64,000 nucleotides of DNA from Hydractinia symbiolongicarpus. Taxonomy: Eukaryota > Cnidaria > Hydrozoa > Anthoathecata > Hydractiniidae. The position numbers were made by a program, and so were the translations under genes. Below, in pieces: positions 1-12,700 of this stretch (position 1 is its first letter; every line of letters begins with the position of its first letter). The stretch lies in the NCBI RefSeq assembly GCF_029227915.1, contig NC_079886.1:26514501-26578500 (forward strand), in the 5' to 3' direction. The notes beneath the pieces were generated by a model, which saw nothing but the letters and a program-made list of their open reading frames with translations, searched no databases and was not told where the DNA came from.

Positions 1-90
1 ACATTTGACTATACGGGTCAAGCCCGGGATTTACGGCAAATCGCGGGTTTTCGTTTGCCGGCGATCAAACTCCTTTTATTCAGGGTCTCA

Positions 91-112
91 TCAAAAATGA
101 AATCATTTTTGA
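91..112. other. Perfect 10-bp inverted repeat with 2-nt spacer in the satellite monomer (representative copy)
   Basis: The half-sites are TCAAAAATGA and TCATTTTTGA, which are exact reverse complements separated by AA. The same dyad recurs at the same phase in a large share of monomers throughout the window. Other monomer families carry one change that breaks it, in the left arm (ACGA or ATAA) or in the right arm (TCG for TCA). It could be a protein-binding site or simply ancestral sequence; no function is shown. Confidence 0.8.
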
Positions 113-1380
113 AAACTACAAGTCTCATGCGTTTTAGTGGTAAAGAAATAATTTAAAAAATCGTTCGGCAAATGAGTTTACCCCCTGGGTATTTTCTTTG
201 TATACATTCGACTATACAGCCAAGCCCGGAATTTACGGGAAATTGCGGGTTTTCGTTGGCCGGCGATTAAACTCCTTTTATTCACCGTCTCATCAAAAAC
301 GAAATCATTTTTGAAAACTACATGTCTCATGCGTTTTAGTGGTGAAAATATAATATAAAAAATCGTTCGGGAAATGAGTTTACTCCCAGTTTACTTTCTT
401 TGTATACATTTGACTATACGGGTCAAGCCCGGGATTTACGGCAAATCGCGGGTTTTCGTTTGCCGGCGATTAAACTCCTTTTATTCAGCGTCTCATCAAA
501 AATGAAATCATTTTTGAGAACTACAAGTTTCATGCATTTTAGTGGTGAAAAAATAATTTAAAGAATCGTTTGGGAAATGAGCTTACTCCCTGGGTACTTT
601 CTTTGTCTACTTTTCACTGTACGGGCCGAATCCGTGCTATACGGAAAATCGCGAGTTTTCGTTTGCCGGCGATTAAACTCCTTTTATTCAGCATCTTATC
701 AAAAATGAAATCATTTTTGAAAACTACAAATCTCATGCGTTTTAGTGGTAAAAAATTAATTTAAAAAATCGTTCGGGAAATGAGTTTACTCCCAGTTTAC
801 TTTCTTTGTATACATTTGACTATACGGGTCAAGCCCGGGATTTACGGCAAATCGCGGGTTTTCGTTTGCCGGCGATCAAACTCCTTTTATTCAGCGTCTC
901 ATCAAAAATGAAATCATTTTTGAAAACTACAAGTCTCATGCGTTTTAGTGGTAAAGAAATAATTTAAAAAATCGTTCGGCAAATGAGTTTACCCCCTGGT
1001 TATTTTCTTTGTATACATTCGACTATACAGCCAAGCCCGGGATTTGCGGGAAATTGCGGGTTTTCGTTGGCCGGCGATTAAACTCCTTTTATTCATCGTC
1101 TCATCAAAAACGAAATCATTTTTGAAAACTACATGTCTCATGCGTTTTAGTGGTGAAAATATAATATAAAAAATCGTTCGGGAAATGAGTTTACTCCCAG
1201 TTTACTTTCTTTGTATACATTTGACTATACGGGTCAAGCCCGGGATTTACGGCAAATCGCGGGTTTTCGTTTGCCGGCGATTAAACTCCTTTTATTCAGC
1301 GTCTCATCAAAAATGAAATCATTTTTGAGAACTACAAGTCTCATGCGTTTTAGTGGTGAAAAAATAATTTAAAGAATCGT

Positions 1381-3004
1381 TTGGGAAATGAGCTTACTCC
1401 CTGGGTACTTTCTTTGTATACTTTTCACTGTACGGGCCGAATCCGTGCTATACGGAAAATCGCGAGTTTTCGTTTGCCGGCGATTAAACTCCTTTTATTC
1501 AGCATCTCATCAAAAATGAAATCATTTTTGAAAACTACAAATCTCATGCGTTTTAGTGGTGAAAAAAAAATTTAAAGAATCGTTCGGGAAGTGAGTTTAC
1601 TCCCTGGGTACTTTCTTTGCATAGTTTTGACTATACGGGCCGAGTCCGGGATTTATCGGGAAATCGCAGGTTTTCGTTTGCCGGCGATCAAACTCCTTTT
1701 ATTCAGCGTCTCATCAAAAATGAAATCATTTTTGAAAACTACAAGTCTCATGCGTTTTAGTGGTAAAGAAATAATTTAAAAAATCGTTCGGCAAATGAGT
1801 TTACTCCCTGGGTATTTTCTTTGTATACATTCGACTATACAGCCAAGCCCGGGATTTACGGGAAATTGCGGGTTTTCGTTGGCCGGCGATTAAACTGCTT
1901 TTATTCACCGTCTCATCAAAAACGAAATCATTTTTAAAAACTACATGTCTCATGCGTTTTAGTGGTGAAAATATAATATAAAAAATCGTTCGGGAAATGA
2001 GTTTACTCCCAGTTTACTTTCTTTGTATACATTTGACTATACGGGTCAAGTCCGGGATTTACGGCAAATCGCGGGTTTTCGTTTGCCGGCGATTAAACAC
2101 CTTTTATTCAGCGTCTCATCAAAAATGAAATCATTTTTGAGAACTACAAGTCTCATGCGTTTTAGTGGTGAAAAAATAATTTAAAGAATCGTTTGGGAAA
2201 TGAGCTTACTCCCTGGGTACTTTCTTTGTATACTTTTCACTGTACGGGCAGAATCCGTGCTATACGGAAAATCGCGAGTTTTCGTTTGCCGGCGATTAAA
2301 CTCCTTTTATTCAGCATCTCATCAAAAATGAAATCATTTTTGAAAACTACAAATCTCATGCGTTTTAGTGGTGAAAAAATAATTTAAAGAATCGTTCGGG
2401 AAGTGAGTTTACTCCCTGGGTACTTTCTTTGCATAGTTTTGACTATACGGGCCGAGTCCGGGATTTATCGGGAAATCGCGGGTTTCCGTTTGCCGGCGAT
2501 CAAACTCCTTTTATTCAGCGTCTCATCAAAAATGAAATCATTTTTGAAAACTACAAGTCTCATGCGTTTTAGTGGTAAAGAAATAATTTAAAAAATCGTT
2601 CGGCAAATGAGTTTACTCCCTGGGTATTTTCTTTGTATACATTCGACTATACAGCCAAGCCCGGGATTTACGGGAAATTGCGGGTTTTCGTTGGCCGGCG
2701 ATTAAACTCCTTTTATTCACCGTCTCATCAAAAACGAAATCATTTTTGAAAACTACATGTCTCATGCGTTTTAGTGGTGAAAATATAATATAAAAAATCG
2801 TTCGGGAAATGAGTTTACTCCCAGTTTACTTTCTTTGTATACATTTGACTATACGTGTCAAGCCCGGGATTTACGGCAAATCGCGGGTTTTCGTTTGCCG
2901 GCGATTAAACTCCTTTTATTCAGCGTCTCATCAAAAATGAAATCATTTTTGAGAACTACAAGTCTCATGAGTTTTAGTGGTGAAAAAATAATTTAAAGAA
3001 TCGT
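1381..3004. repeat. Higher-order repeat: two 812-bp units of four monomers
   Basis: Four distinguishable monomers follow in fixed order. First is the TGTACGGGCCGAATCCGTG type, then the GCATAGTTTTGAC type, then the ATACAGCCAAGCCC type with ACTACATGTCTC, then the ATACGGGTCAAGCCC type. The set starts at 1381 and again at 2193, a spacing of 812 bp (4 x 203). The two units differ at only a few bases. The same block reappears at 10702-12325 within the long duplication. Confidence 0.85.
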
Positions 3005-3207
3005 TTGGGAAATGAGCTTACTCCCTGGGTACTTTCTTTGTATACTTTTCACTGTACGGGCCGAATCCGTGCTATACGGAAAATCGCGAGTTTTCGTTTG
3101 CCGGCGATTAAACTCCTTTTATTCACCGTCTCATCAAAAACGAAATCATTTTTGAAAACTACATGTCTCATGCGTTTTAGTGGTGAAAATATAATATAAA
3201 AAATCGT
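3005..3207. repeat. Hybrid (recombinant) satellite monomer
   Basis: The left part matches the TGTACGGGCCGAATCCGTG monomer type through AAATCGCGAG near 3090. From the CACCGTCTC segment near 3125 it matches the ATACAGCC monomer type, including AAAACGAAATC and ACTACATGTCTC. The unit order is correspondingly shortened from four monomers to two (406 bp, 3005 to 3411). This is the product expected from unequal exchange between non-equivalent monomers. An identical hybrid lies at 12326-12528 because the region is duplicated. Confidence 0.75.
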
Positions 3208-4051
3208 TCGGGAAATGAGTTTACTCCCAGTTTACTTTCTTTGTATACATTTGACTATACGTGTCAAGCCCGGGATTTACGGCAAATCGCGGGTTTTCGT
3301 TTGCCGGCGATTAAACTCCTTTTATTCAGCGTCTCATCAAAAATGAAATCATTTTTGAGAACTACAAGTCTCATGGGTTTTAGTGGTGAAAAAATAATTT
3401 AAAGAATCGTTTGGGAAATGAGCTTACTCCCTGGGTACTTTCTTTGTATACTTTTCACTGTACGGGCCGAATCCGTGCTATACGGAAAATCGCGAGTTTT
3501 CGTTTGCCGGCGATTAAACTCCTTTTATTCAGCATCTCATCAAAAATGAAATCATTTTTGAAAACTACAAATCTCATGCGTTTTAGTGGTGAAAAAATAA
3601 TTTAAAGAATCGTTCGGGAAGTGAGTTTACTCCCTGGGTACTTTCTTTGCATAGTTTTGACTATACGGGCCGAGTCCGGGATTTATCGGGAAATTGCGGG
3701 TTTTCGTTTGCCGGCGATTAAACTCCTTTTATTCAGCGTCTCATCAAAAATGAAATCGTTTTTGAAAACTACAAGTCTGACGCGTTTTAGTGGTAAAGAA
3801 ATAATTTAAAAAATCGTTCGGCAAATGAGTTTACTCCCTGGGTATTTTCTTTGTATACATTCGACTATACAGCCAAGCCCGGGATTTAATTGAAATCGCG
3901 GGTTTTCGTTGGCCGGCGATTAAACTCCTTTTATTGACCGTCTCATCAAAAACGAAATCATTTTTGAAAACTACAAGTCTTATGCGTTTTAGTGATAAAA
4001 AATTAATTTAAAAAATCGTTCGGGAAATGAGTTTACTCCCAGTTTAATTTC

Positions 4052-5659
4052 TTTGTATACATTTGACTATACGGGTCAAGCCCGGGATTTACGGCAAATC
4101 GCGGGTTTGCGTTTGCCGGCGATCAAACTCCTTTTATTCAGCGTCTCATCAAAAATGAAATCATTTTTGAAAACTACAAGTCTCATGCGTTTTAGTGCTA
4201 AAGAAATAATTTAAAAAATCGTTCGGCAAATGAGTTTACTCCCTGGGTATTTTCTTTGTATACATTCGACTATACAGCCAAGCCCGGGATTTACGGGAAA
4301 TCGCGGGTTTTCGTTGGCCGGCGATTAAACTCCTTTTATTCACCGTCTCATCAAAAACGAAATCATTTTTGAAAACTACAAGTCTCATGCGTTTTAGTGG
4401 TGAAAACATAATATAAAAAATCGTTCGGGAAATGAGTTTACTCCCAGTTTACTTTCTTTGTATACATTTGACTATACGGGTCAAGCCCGGGATTTACGGC
4501 AAATCGCGGGTTTTCGTTTGCCGGCGATTAAACTCCTTTTATTCAGCGTCTCATCAAAAATGAAATCATTTTTGAAAACTAAAAGTCTCATGCGTTTTAG
4601 TGATGAAGAAATAAAGAATCGTTCGGGAAGTGAGTTTACTCCCTGGGTATTTTCTTTGTATACATTCGACTATACAGCTAAGCCCGGGATTTACGGGAAA
4701 TCGCGGGTTCTCATTGGCCGGCGATTAAACTCCTTTTATTCACCGTCTCATCAAAAACGAAATCATTTTTGAAAACTACAAGTCTCATGCGTTTTAATGG
4801 TGAAAAAATAATTTAAAAAATCGTTCGGGAAATGAGTTTACTCCCAGTTTACTTCTTTGTATACATTTGACTATACGGGTCAAGCCCGGGATTTACGGCA
4901 AATCGCGGGTTTGCGTTTGCCGGCGATCAAACTCCTTTTATTCAGCGTCTCATCAAAAATGAAATCATTTTTGAAAACTACAAGTCTCATGCGTTTTAGT
5001 GCTAAAGAAATAATTTAAAAAATCGTTCGGCAAATGAGTTTACTCCCTGGGTATTTTCTTTGTATACATTCGACTATACAGCCAAGCCCGGGATTTACGG
5101 GAAATCGCGGGTTTTCGTTGGCCGGCGATTAAACTCCTTTTATTCACCGTCTCATCAAAAACGAAATCATTTTTGAAAACTACAAGTCTCATGCGTTTTA
5201 GTGGTGAAAACATAATATAAAAAATCGTTCGGGAAATGAGTTTACTCCCAGTTTACTTTCTTTGTATACATTTGACTATACGGGTCAAGCCCGGGATTTA
5301 CGGCAAATCGCGGGTTTTCGTTTGCCGGCGATTAAACTCCTTTTATTCAGCGTCTCATCAAAAATGAAATCATTTTTGAAAACTAAAAGTCTCATGCGTT
5401 TTAGTGATGAAGAAATAAAGAATCGTTCGGGAAGTGAGTTTACTCCCTGGGTATTTTCTTTGTATACATTCGACTATACAGCTAAGCCCGGGATTTACGG
5501 GAAATCGCGGGTTCTCATTGGCCGGCGATTAAACTCCTTTTATTCACCGTCTCATCAAAAACGAAATCATTTTTGAAAACTACAAGTCTCATGCGTTTTA
5601 GTGGTGAAAAAATAATTTAAAAAATCGTTCGGGAAATGAGTTTACTCCCAGTTTACTTT
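4052..5659. repeat. 804-bp tandem duplication (two units of four monomers)
   Basis: Sequence beginning near 4052 repeats at a spacing of exactly 804 bp; for example the equivalent points 4071 and 4875, and 4458 and 5262. Each unit contains one short monomer in which the A/T tract is reduced to GAAATAAAGAATCG, which explains 804 rather than 812 bp. The units differ at few sites, such as TTTACTTC versus TTTACTTTC at the junction near 4853 and AATGG versus AGTGG near 4797. The pair is repeated again from about 13373. Confidence 0.85.
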
Positions 5660-5883
5660 CTTTGTATACATTCGACTATACGGGTCAAGCCCGGGATTTA
5701 CGGCAAATCGCTGGTTTTTGTTTGCCGGCGTTTAAACTCCTTTTATTTAGCGTCTCATCAAAAATGAAATCATTTTTGAAAATTACAAGTCTTATGCGTT
5801 TTAGTGGTAAAAAATTAATTTAAAAAATCGTTCGGGAAATAAGTTTACTCCCAGTTTACTTTCTTTGCATACATTTGACTATC

Positions 5884-8800
5884 CGGGTCAAGCCCGGGAT
5901 TTACGGCAAATCGCGGGTTTTCGTTTGCCGGCGATTAAACTCCTTTTATTCAGCGTCTCATCAAAAATAAAATCATTTTTGAGAACTACAAGTCTCATGC
6001 GATTTAGTGGTGAAAAAATAATTTAAAGAATCGTTTGGGAAATGAGCTTACTCCCTGGGTACTTTCTTTGTATACTTTTCACTGTACGGGCCGAATCCGT
6101 GCTATACGGAAAATCGCGAGTTTTCGTTTGCCGGCGATTAAACTCCTTTTATTCAGCGTCTCATCAAAAATAAAATCATTTTTGAGAACTACAAGTCTCA
6201 TGCGATTTAGTGGTGAAAAAATAATTTAAAGAATCGTTTGGGAAATGAGCTTACTCCCTGGGTACTTTCTTTGTATACTTTTCACTGTACGGGCCGAATC
6301 CGTGCTATACGGAAAATCGCGAGTTTTCGTTTGCCGGCGATTAAACTCCTTTTATTCAGCATCTCATCAAAAATGAAATCATTTTTGAAAACTACAAATG
6401 TCATGCGTTTTAGTGGTAAAAAATTAATTTAAAAAATCGTTCGGGAAATGAGTTTACTCCCAGTTTACTTTCTTTGTATACATTTGACTATACGGGTCAA
6501 GCCCGGGATTTACGGCAAATCGCGGGTTTTCGTTTGCCGGCGATCAAACTCCTTTTATTCAGCGTCTCATCAAAAATGAAATCATTTTTGAAAACTACAA
6601 GTCTTATGCGTTTTAGTGGTAAAAAATTAATTTAAAAAATCGTTCGGGAAATGAGTTTACTGCCTGGGTACTTTCTTTGCATAGTTTTGACTATACGGGC
6701 CGAGTCCGGGATTTATCGGGAAATTGCGGGTTTTCGTTTGCCGGCGATTAAACTCCTTTTATTCAGCGTCTCATCAAAAATGAAATCGTTTTTGAAAACT
6801 ACAAGTCTTATGCGTTTTAGTGGTAAAAAATTAATTTAAAAAATCGTTCGGGAAATGAGTTTACTCCCAGTTTACTTTCTTTGTATACATTTGACTATAC
6901 GGGTCAAGCCCGGGATTTACGGCAAATCGCGGGTTTTCGTTTGCCGGCGATCAAACTCCTTTTATTCAGGGTCTCATCAAAAATGAAATCATTTTTGAAA
7001 ACTACAAGTCTCATGCGTTTTAGTGGTAAAGAAATAATTTAAAAAATCGTTCGGCAAATGAGTTTACCCCCTGGGTATTTTCTTTGTATACATTCGACTA
7101 TACAGCCAAGCCCGGGATTTACGGGAAATTGCGGGTTTTCGTTGGCCGGCGATTAAACTCCTTTTATTCACCGTCTCATCAAAAACGAAATCATTTTTGA
7201 AAACTACATGTCTCATGCGTTTTAGTGGTGAAAATATAATATAAAAAATCGTTCGGGAAATGAGTTTACTCCCAGTTTACTTTCTTTGTATACATTTGAC
7301 TATACGGGTCAAGCCCGGGATTTACGGCAAATCGCGGGTTTTCGTTTGCCGGCGATCAAACTCCTTTTATTCAGCGTCTCATCAAAAATGAAATCATTTT
7401 TGAAAACTACAAGTCTCATGCGTTTTAGTGGTAAAGAAATAATTTAAAAAATCGTTCGGCAAATGAGTTTACTCCCTGGGTATTTTCTTTGTATACATTC
7501 GACAATACAGCCAAGCCCGGGATTTACTTGAAATCGCGGGTTTTCGTTGGCCGGCGATTAAACTCCTTTTATTCACCGTCTCATCAAAAACGAAATCATT
7601 TTTGAAAACTACAAGTCTCATGCGTTTTAGTGGTGAAAACATAATATAAAAAATCGTTCGGGAAATGAGTTTACTCCCAGTTTACTTTCTTTGTATACAT
7701 TTGACTATACGGGTCAAGCCCGGGATTTACGGCAAATCGCGGGTTTTCGTTTGCCGGCGTTTAAACTCCTTTTATTCAGCGTCTCATCAAAAATGAAATC
7801 ATTTTTGAAAACTACAAGTCTTATGCGTTTTAGTGGTAAAAAATTAATTTAAAAAATCGTTCGGGAAATGAGTTTACTCCCTGGGTACTTTCTTTGCATA
7901 GTTTTGACTATACGGGCCGAGTCCGGGATTTATCGGGAAATTGCGGGTTTTCGTTTGCCGGCGATTAAACTCCTTTCATTCAGCGTGTCATCAAAAATGA
8001 AATCATTTTTGAAAACTACAAGTCTCATGCGTTTTAGTGGTAAAGAAATAATTTAAAAAATCGTTCGGCAAATGAGTTTACCCCCTGGGTATTTTCTTTG
8101 TATACATTCGACTATACAGCCAAGGCCGGGATTTACGGGAAATTGCGGGTTTTCGTTGGCCGGCGATTAAACTCCTTTTATTCACCGTCTCATCAAAAAC
8201 GAAATCATTTTTGAAAACTACATGTCTCATGCGTTTTAGTGGTGAAAATATAATATAAAAAATCGTTCGGGAAATGAGTTTACTCCCAGTTTACTTTCTT
8301 TGTATACATTTGACTATACGGGTCAAGCCCGGGATTTACGGCAAATCGCGGGTTTTCGTTTGCCGGCGATTAAACTCCTTTTATTCAGCGTCTCATCAAA
8401 AATAAAATCATTTTTGAGAACTACAAGTCTCATGCGATTTAGTGGTGAAAAAATAATTTAAAGAATCGTTTGGGAAATGAGCTTACTCCCTGGGTACTTT
8501 CTTTGTATACTTTTCACTGTACGGGCCGAATCCGTGCTATACGGAAAATCGCGAGTTTTCGTTTGCCGGCGATTAAACTCCTTTTATTCAGCGTCTCATC
8601 AAAAATAAAATCATTTTTGAGAACTACAAGTCTCATGCGATTTAGTGGTGAAAAAATAATTTAAAGAATCGTTTGGGAAATGAGCTTACTCCCTGGGTAC
8701 TTTCTTTGTATACTTTTCACTGTACGGGCCGAATCCGTGCTATACGGAAAATCGCGAGTTTTCGTTTGCCGGCGATTAAACTCCTTTTATTCAGCATCTC

Positions 8801-9786
8801 ATCAAAAATGAAATCATTTTTGAAAACTACAAATGTCATGCGTTTTAGTGGTAAAAAATTAATTTAAAAAATCGTTCGGGAAATGAGTTTACTCCCAGTT
8901 TACTTTCTTTGTATACATTTGACTATACGGGTCAAGCCCGGGATTTACGGCAAATCGCGGGTTTTCGTTTGCCGGCGATCAAACTCCTTTTATTCAGCGT
9001 CTCATCAAAAATGAAATCATTTTTGAAAACTACAAGTCTTATGCGTTTTAGTGGTAAAAAATTAATTTAAAAAATCGTTCGGGAAATGAGTTTACTGCCT
9101 GGGTACTTTCTTTGCATAGTTTTGACTATACGGGCCGAGTCCGGGATTTATCGGGAAATTGCGGGTTTTCGTTTGCCGGCGATTAAACTCCTTTTATTCA
9201 GCGTCTCATCAAAAATGAAATCGTTTTTGAAAACTACAAGTCTTATGCGTTTTAGTGGTAAAAAATTAATTTAAAAAATCGTTCGGGAAATGAGTTTACT
9301 CCCAGTTTACTTTCTTTGTATACATTTGACTATACGGGTCAAGCCCGGGATTTACGGCAAATCGCGGGTTTTCGTTTGCCGGCGATCAAACTCCTTTTAT
9401 TCAGGGTCTCATCAAAAATGAAATCATTTTTGAAAACTACAAGTCTCATGCGTTTTAGTGGTAAAGAAATAATTTAAAAAATCGTTCGGCAAATGAGTTT
9501 ACCCCCTGGGTATTTTCTTTGTATACATTCGACTATACAGCCAAGCCCGGAATTTACGGGAAATTGCGGGTTTTCGTTGGCCGGCGATTAAACTCCTTTT
9601 ATTCACCGTCTCATCAAAAACGAAATCATTTTTGAAAACTACATGTCTCATGCGTTTTAGTGGTGAAAATATAATATAAAAAATCGTTCGGGAAATGAGT
9701 TTACTCCCAGTTTACTTTCTTTGTATACATTTGACTATACGGGTCAAGCCCGGGATTTACGGCAAATCGCGGGTTTTCGTTTGCCG
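5884..9786. repeat. Nested duplication, ~1.47-kb blocks 2435 bp apart
   Basis: About 5884-7351 matches about 8319-9786 with an offset of 2435 bp (12 monomers minus one base). Paired landmarks include 6035 and 8470, 6238 and 8673, 6651 and 9086, and 6887 and 9322. The match fails near 7352 (GATCAAAC versus GATTAAAC and onward). The intervening segment, 7352-8318, is ordinary satellite. Confidence 0.8.
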
Positions 9787-12700
9787 GCGATTAAACTCCT
9801 TTTATTCAGCGTCTCATCAAAAATGAAATCATTTTTGAGAACTACAAGTTTCATGCATTTTAGTGGTGAAAAAATAATTTAAAGAATCGTTTGGGAAATG
9901 AGCTTACTCCCTGGGTACTTTCTTTGTCTACTTTTCACTGTACGGGCCGAATCCGTGCTATACGGAAAATCGCGAGTTTTCGTTTGCCGGCGATTAAACT
10001 CCTTTTATTCAGCATCTTATCAAAAATGAAATCATTTTTGAAAACTACAAATCTCATGCGTTTTAGTGGTAAAAAATTAATTTAAAAAATCGTTCGGGAA
10101 ATGAGTTTACTCCCAGTTTACTTTCTTTGTATACATTTGACTATACGGGTCAAGCCCGGGATTTACGGCAAATCGCGGGTTTTCGTTTGCCGGCGATCAA
10201 ACTCCTTTTATTCAGCGTCTCATCAAAAATGAAATCATTTTTGAAAACTACAAGTCTCATGCGTTTTAGTGGTAAAGAAATAATTTAAAAAATCGTTCGG
10301 CAAATGAGTTTACCCCCTGGTTATTTTCTTTGTATACATTCGACTATACAGCCAAGCCCGGGATTTGCGGGAAATTGCGGGTTTTCGTTGGCCGGCGATT
10401 AAACTCCTTTTATTCATCGTCTCATCAAAAACGAAATCATTTTTGAAAACTACATGTCTCATGCGTTTTAGTGGTGAAAATATAATATAAAAAATCGTTC
10501 GGGAAATGAGTTTACTCCCAGTTTACTTTCTTTGTATACATTTGACTATACGGGTCAAGCCCGGGATTTACGGCAAATCGCGGGTTTTCGTTTGCCGGCG
10601 ATTAAACTCCTTTTATTCAGCGTCTCATCAAAAATGAAATCATTTTTGAGAACTACAAGTCTCATGCGTTTTAGTGGTGAAAAAATAATTTAAAGAATCG
10701 TTTGGGAAATGAGCTTACTCCCTGGGTACTTTCTTTGTATACTTTTCACTGTACGGGCCGAATCCGTGCTATACGGAAAATCGCGAGTTTTCGTTTGCCG
10801 GCGATTAAACTCCTTTTATTCAGCATCTCATCAAAAATGAAATCATTTTTGAAAACTACAAATCTCATGCGTTTTAGTGGTGAAAAAAAAATTTAAAGAA
10901 TCGTTCGGGAAGTGAGTTTTCTCCCTGGGTACTTTCTTTGCATAGTTTTGACTATACGGGCCGAGTCCGGGATTTATCGGGAAATCGCAGGTTTTCGTTT
11001 GCCGGCGATCAAACTCCTTTTATTCAGCGTCTCATCAAAAATGAAATCATTTTTGAAAACTACAAGTCTCATGCGTTTTAGTGGTAAAGAAATAATTTAA
11101 AAAATCGTTCGGCAAATGAGTTTACTCCCTGGGTATTTTCTTTGTATACATTCGACTATACAGCCAAGCCCGGGATTTACGGGAAATTGCGGGTTTTCGT
11201 TGGCCGGCGATTAAACTGCTTTTATTCACCGTCTCATCAAAAACGAAATCATTTTTAAAAACTACATGTCTCATGCGTTTTAGTGGTGAAAATATAATAT
11301 AAAAAATCGTTCGGGAAATGAGTTTACTCCCAGTTTACTTTCTTTGTATACATTTGACTATACGGGTCAAGTCCGGGATTTACGGCAAATCGCGGGTTTT
11401 CGTTTGCCGGCGATTAAACACCTTTTATTCAGCGTCTCATCAAAAATGAAATCATTTTTGAGAACTACAAGTCTCATGCGTTTTAGTGGTGAAAAAATAA
11501 TTTAAAGAATCGTTTGGGAAATGAGCTTACTCCCTGGGTACTTTCTTTGTATACTTTTCACTGTACGGGCAGAATCCGTGCTATACGGAAAATCGCGAGT
11601 TTTCGTTTGCCGGCGATTAAACTCCTTTTATTCAGCATCTCATCAAAAATGAAATCATTTTTGAAAACTACAAATCTCATGCGTTTTAGTGGTGAAAAAA
11701 TAATTTAAAGAATCGTTCGGGAAGTGAGTTTACTCCCTGGGTACTTTCTTTGCATAGTTTTGACTATACGGGCCGAGTCCGGGATTTATCGGGAAATCGC
11801 GGGTTTCCGTTTGCCGGCGATCAAACTCCTTTTATTCAGCGTCTCATCAAAAATGAAATCATTTTTGAAAACTACAAGTCTCATGCGTTTTAGTGGTAAA
11901 GAAATAATTTAAAAAATCGTTCGGCAAATGAGTTTACTCCCTGGGTATTTTCTTTGTATACATTCGACTATACAGCCAAGCCCGGGATTTACGGGAAATT
12001 GCGGGTTTTCGTTGGCCGGCGATTAAGCTCCTTTTATTCACCGTCTCATCAAAAACGAAATCATTTTTGAAAACTACATGTCTCATGCGTTTTAGTGGTG
12101 AAAATATAATATAAAAAATCGTTCGGGAAATGAGTTTACTCCCAGTTTACTTTCTTTGTATACATTTGACTATACGTGTCAAGCCCGGGATTTACGGCAA
12201 ATCGCGGGTTTTCGTTTGCCGGCGATTAAACTCCTTTTATTCAGCGTCTCATCAAAAATGAAATCATTTTTGAGAACTACAAGTCTCATGAGTTTTAGTG
12301 GTGAAAAAATAATTTAAAGAATCGTTTGGGAAATGAGCTTACTCCCTGGGTACTTTCTTTGTATACTTTTCACTGTACGGGCCGAATCCGTGCTATACGG
12401 AAAATCGCGAGTTTTCGTTTGCCGGCGATTAAACTCCTTTTATTCACCGTCTCATCAAAAACGAAATCATTTTTGAAAACTACATGTCTCATGCGTTTTA
12501 GTGGTGAAAATATAATATAAAAAATCGTTCGGGAAATGAGTTTACTCCCAGTTTACTTTCTTTGTATACATTTGACTATACGTGTCAAGCCCGGGATTTA
12601 CGGCAAATCGCGGGTTTTCGTTTGCCGGCGATTAAACTCCTTTTATTCAGCGTCTCATCAAAAATGAAATCATTTTTGAGAACTACAAGTCTCATGGGTT

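Larger units (their letters stand above)
1..5968. repeat. Long segmental duplication, copy 1 (paired with 9322-15289)
   Basis: This stretch recurs at a constant offset of 9321 bp with very few substitutions. Those I noticed include 1599 A versus 10920 T, one in the GATTAA(A/G)CTCC segment at 2706 versus 12027, and TTTGCG versus TTTGGG near 4913 versus 14234. The match starts at or before the left edge of the window and stops near 5969, where copy 1 reads AAAAATAAAATC and copy 2 reads AAAAATGAAATC. Near-identity over about 30 monomers means a recent large copy event rather than chance similarity of monomers. Confidence 0.88.
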
